Source: Diogma glabrata (lineage: Eukaryota; Arthropoda; Insecta; Diptera; Cylindrotomidae). Taken from it: a stretch of DNA of 64,000 nucleotides. Positions 61,248 to 64,000 of the stretch are shown here, in pieces. Below the pieces are notes generated by a model. It was not told the origin of the DNA. It did no database searches and was given only the letters and a program-made list of their open reading frames with translations. The position numbers and the translations under genes were made by a program. The stretch lies in the NCBI GenBank assembly GCA_963693315.1, contig OY856188.1, forward strand, positions 248,531,171-248,595,170, read 5' to 3'. Positions within the stretch are counted from its first letter, which is position 1, and each line of letters opens with the position of its first letter.

Positions 61248-64000
61248 ACTTCACCACAATTTTAAATTGTGTGAAGTAATGCAATCTATCGTGAAAAAAA
61301 AAATCTTACATACCCCAAATTTTATTTTATCTTTTGTTTTGGACCATCCTCTATCTAAATAGCCAAAAAAAATTTTGTTGTACGTCTGTGTGTGGGTGGG
61401 TGGGTGGGTGGTTGGTTGGGTGGGTGGTTGGTTGGTTGGGTGAGTTTTCTGCATAGGATCTTGATGAAACTTTGGCAAATGATACAGGTTCACTTGAAAA
61501 TGGAAGATCTGGATTCATTTCAAATTTGGACAAAATGGCGGGGGTCTCCCGAACACCTCTAAGTTTAAATCTTGAATAACTTCTGATCTCGGGTTACGAT
61601 CTTATTGAAACTTAGTATATAAGGTTTTAGTACTGTTTCCAATATTTCTGCATACCAACTTCCGGTTTGTCACTTCCGGTTAAAAAGTTTTTTTTTCAGG
61701 TGTTTATCCCTACTGTAGCCTACAATTACCGATCGATTTTCATGAAACGTTGCGAAAAGCTTTTAAATAATATGATAAAAATTTTATCAGCTTTTGGAGA
61801 ACATTGGATAAAGGGTTGGGGGGTCCACCATACAACAGGGGTTTTTTTCCACAAAGTTTTTAAGTTTGTTGGGAGCATAAAACATTCATTCGTAAATGAA
61901 TTTTGATGACACTTTGGAAAAAGACGCAAACATGTATGACAAAGAACTGATTAGTTTTTGAGCGATAGTGAACAAAGTGGTGGGGGGTCCCTGGAGCACC
62001 TGTTTTTTTGAAAAATCTATAACTTCTGTACCTGATAAGCAAATTGGATGAAACTTGGTACATGAGTATGTAGTACGGTTTACAATAGTTCTGCATCCCA
62101 CTTTTCGGTTTTTCACTTCCGGTAAAAAAATTTGTTTGTACTTTTTTGAAGTTTTTTCAGTGTCTTTATGCACACTACAGCCTACAATAATGAAGTGATT
62201 ATGATGAAACTTATGGAATAGGGTTCCAATTAGTGTGAAAAGATAATTATCATGTTTTGGGACACAATGATCAAAGTGGTGGGGGGTCTACCATACAAAT
62301 GCTGACTTTTCACACTTTGTTTTTAAAGTTTGTTGGGAGCATACAGACTTCATTCATTAATTTATTTTAATGAAACTTTAGAAAAAGATGGAGACTTAAG
62401 TAACAAAGAACTGATTAGTTTTTGGATAATATTGGAATAAGTGGTGGGGGTCCTCCCGAACACCTGTTTAATGTGTCACACTTTTTTCAATGTTTGTTGG
62501 GAGCACACAGCATTCGTTCGTAAACGAATTTTGATGACACTTTGGAAAAAGATGCAAACATGTATGGCAAAGAACTGATTAGTTTTTGAGCGATAGTGAA
62601 CAAAGTGGTGGGGGGTCCCTGGAGCACCTGTTTTTTTGAAAGCTCTATAACTTCTGTACCTGATAAGCGAATTGGATGAAACTTGGTACATGAGTATGTA
62701 GTACGGTTTAAAATAGTTCTGCATCCCAACTTCCGGTTTTTCACTTCCGGTAAAAAAATTTTTTTTGTACTTTTTTGAAGTTTTTTCAGAGTCTTTATGC
62801 ACACTACAGCCTACAATAATGAAGTGATTATGATGAAACTTATGGAATAGGGATCCAATAAGTGTGAAAAGATAATTATCATCTTTTGGGACACATTGAT
62901 CAAAGTGGTGGGGGGTCTACCATACAAATGCTGACTTTTCACACTTTGTTTTTTAAGTTTGTTGGGAGCATACAGACTTCGTTCATTAATTTATTTTAAT
63001 GACACTTTGGAGAAAGATGGAGACTTAAGTAACAAAGAACTGATTAGTTTTTGGATAATATTGGAATAAGTGGTGGCGGTCCTCCCGAACACCTGTTTAA
63101 TGTGTCACACTTTTTTCAATGTTTGTTGGGAGCACATAGCATTCGTTCGTTATCGAATTTTGATGACACTTTGGAAAAAGATGCAAACATGTATGGCAAA
63201 GAACTGATTAGTTTTTGAGCGATAGTGAACAAAGTGGTGGGGGGTCCCTGGAGCACCTGTTTTTTTGAAAGATCTATAGCTTCTGTACCTGATAAGCGAA
63301 TTGGATGAAACTTGGTACCTGAGTATGTAGTACGGTTTAAAATAGTTCTGCATCCCAACTTCCGCTTTTTTACTTCCGGTAAAAAAATTTTTTTTATACT
63401 TTTTTGAAGTTTTTTCAGTGTCTTTATGCGCACTACAGCCTACAATAATGAAGTGATTATGATGAAACTTATGGAATAGGGTTCCAATTAGTGTAAGAAG
63501 ATAATTATCATCTTTTAGGACACATTGATCAAAGTGGCGGGGGTCTACCATACAAATGCTGACTTTTCACACTTTGTTTTTAAAGTTTGTTGAGAGCATA
63601 CAGACTTCATTCATTAATCAATTCTAATGACACTTTGGAAAAAGATGGGAACTTAAATGACAAGGAACTGATTAGTTTTTGGACAATATTGGGATAAGTG
63701 GTACGGGGTCTCCCAAACACCTGTTTACTGTGTCATCATTTTTTCAATGTTTTTTGGGAGCACACAGCATTCGTTCGTGAACCAATTTTGATGACACTTT
63801 GGAAAAAAATGCAAACATGTATGGCAAAGAACTGATTAGTTTTTGAGCGATAGTGAACAAAGTGGTGGGGGGTGTCCCATACACCTGCTTTTTTTAAAGC
63901 TCAATAACATCTGTATCTGATAAACGAATTGGATGAAACTTTGTACATAAGCATTTAGTATGATTTACAAAAATTCTGCATCCCAACTTCCGGTTTTTTA
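61248..64000 (+). mobile_element. Family C element with 628-bp tandem repeats, runs off the window
   Basis: Starts with a terminal hairpin (ACTTCACCACAATTTT pairing with AAATTGTGTGAAGT, 61248-61277). A block with CTTACATACCCC, GTTTTGGACC and TCTAAATAGCCAAAAAAA follows, then a GTCTGTGTGTGGGTGGGTGG run (about 61386) and text containing GATCTTGATGAAACTTTGG. From about 61650 the tandem array begins. Non-coding; minus-strand frames of about 105 codons recur in each unit only because the units are alike. Confidence 0.75.
61649..64000 (+). repeat. 628-bp tandem array, at least 4 units, each with three sub-repeats
   Basis: The marker CTGCAT(C/A)CCA followed by ACTTCCGGTTTTTCACTTCCGG occurs at 61649, 62091, 62719, 63349 and 63976: spacing 442 (short first unit), 628, 630 and 627. 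Within a unit the motif GTGGTGGGGGGTC recurs at 61977, 62276, 62441 and again at 62605, giving sub-repeats of 299, 165 and 164 bp. The longer one carries the CTGCATCCCA/ACTTCCGG block. The array continues past the window end. Confidence 0.92.

Noticed and set aside
61726..63551. Recurrent minus-strand frames of about 105-133 codons in the 628-bp array
   Set aside because: They recur because the DNA units are nearly identical, are interrupted in some copies, and show no protein family signature.

Overview
The window looks like arthropod, most likely insect, nuclear DNA. It is very AT-rich, has no bacterial-style operons and no intact cellular gene that I can recognise. Almost everything identifiable is transposable-element (TE) or satellite DNA: BEL/Pao and probable Ty3/Gypsy LTR sequences, several non-LTR retrotransposons, a hAT transposon, MITEs, long foldback elements and tandem arrays. 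I cannot name the species.

Layout. 1-6.2 kb: non-coding, with a decayed 40-bp minisatellite. 6.2-9.4 kb: 22 copies of a ~140-bp satellite ending in the tail of a dispersed element here called family A. 11.97-17.25 kb: two palindromic family A copies in tandem, the second split by a probable solo LTR. 18.3-23.1 kb: a 5'-anchored, frameshifted BEL/Pao element with a hairpin MITE in its leader. 23.3-25.3 kb: two LINE fragments, an 847-bp foldback and a small MITE. 26.8-28.1 kb: another family A copy. 28.1-32.65 kb: a 4.5-kb terminal-inverted-repeat element holding a 2.7-kb foldback with pieces of an uncharacterised transposase-like protein. 33.0-34.3 kb: probable LTR and a LINE fragment. 37.0-39.1 kb: hAT element with a perfect 8-bp target duplication, invaded by a LINE. 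40.36-41.84 kb: the best bounded family A copy. 43-49.85 kb: three TATCTGG heptamer arrays, the first in opposite orientation, with a 613-bp palindrome between them. 49.9-56.7 kb: mostly featureless, with an LTR-like promoter and a 51-bp minisatellite. 56.9-61.25 kb: a nearly intact non-LTR retrotransposon (ORF1, then endonuclease/RT ORF2 with one in-frame stop). 61.25-64 kb: family C, a tandem array of 628-bp units whose head resembles that of family A.

The only protein functions visible are those of mobile elements. The most interesting signals are (i) families A and C, which share a head (terminal hairpin, conserved block, GTCTGTCTGT run) and carry amplified satellites, and (ii) the high density of long foldback structures, two of which are inverted duplications of a transposon's 3' coding end. 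All copy counts and alignments were made by eye.
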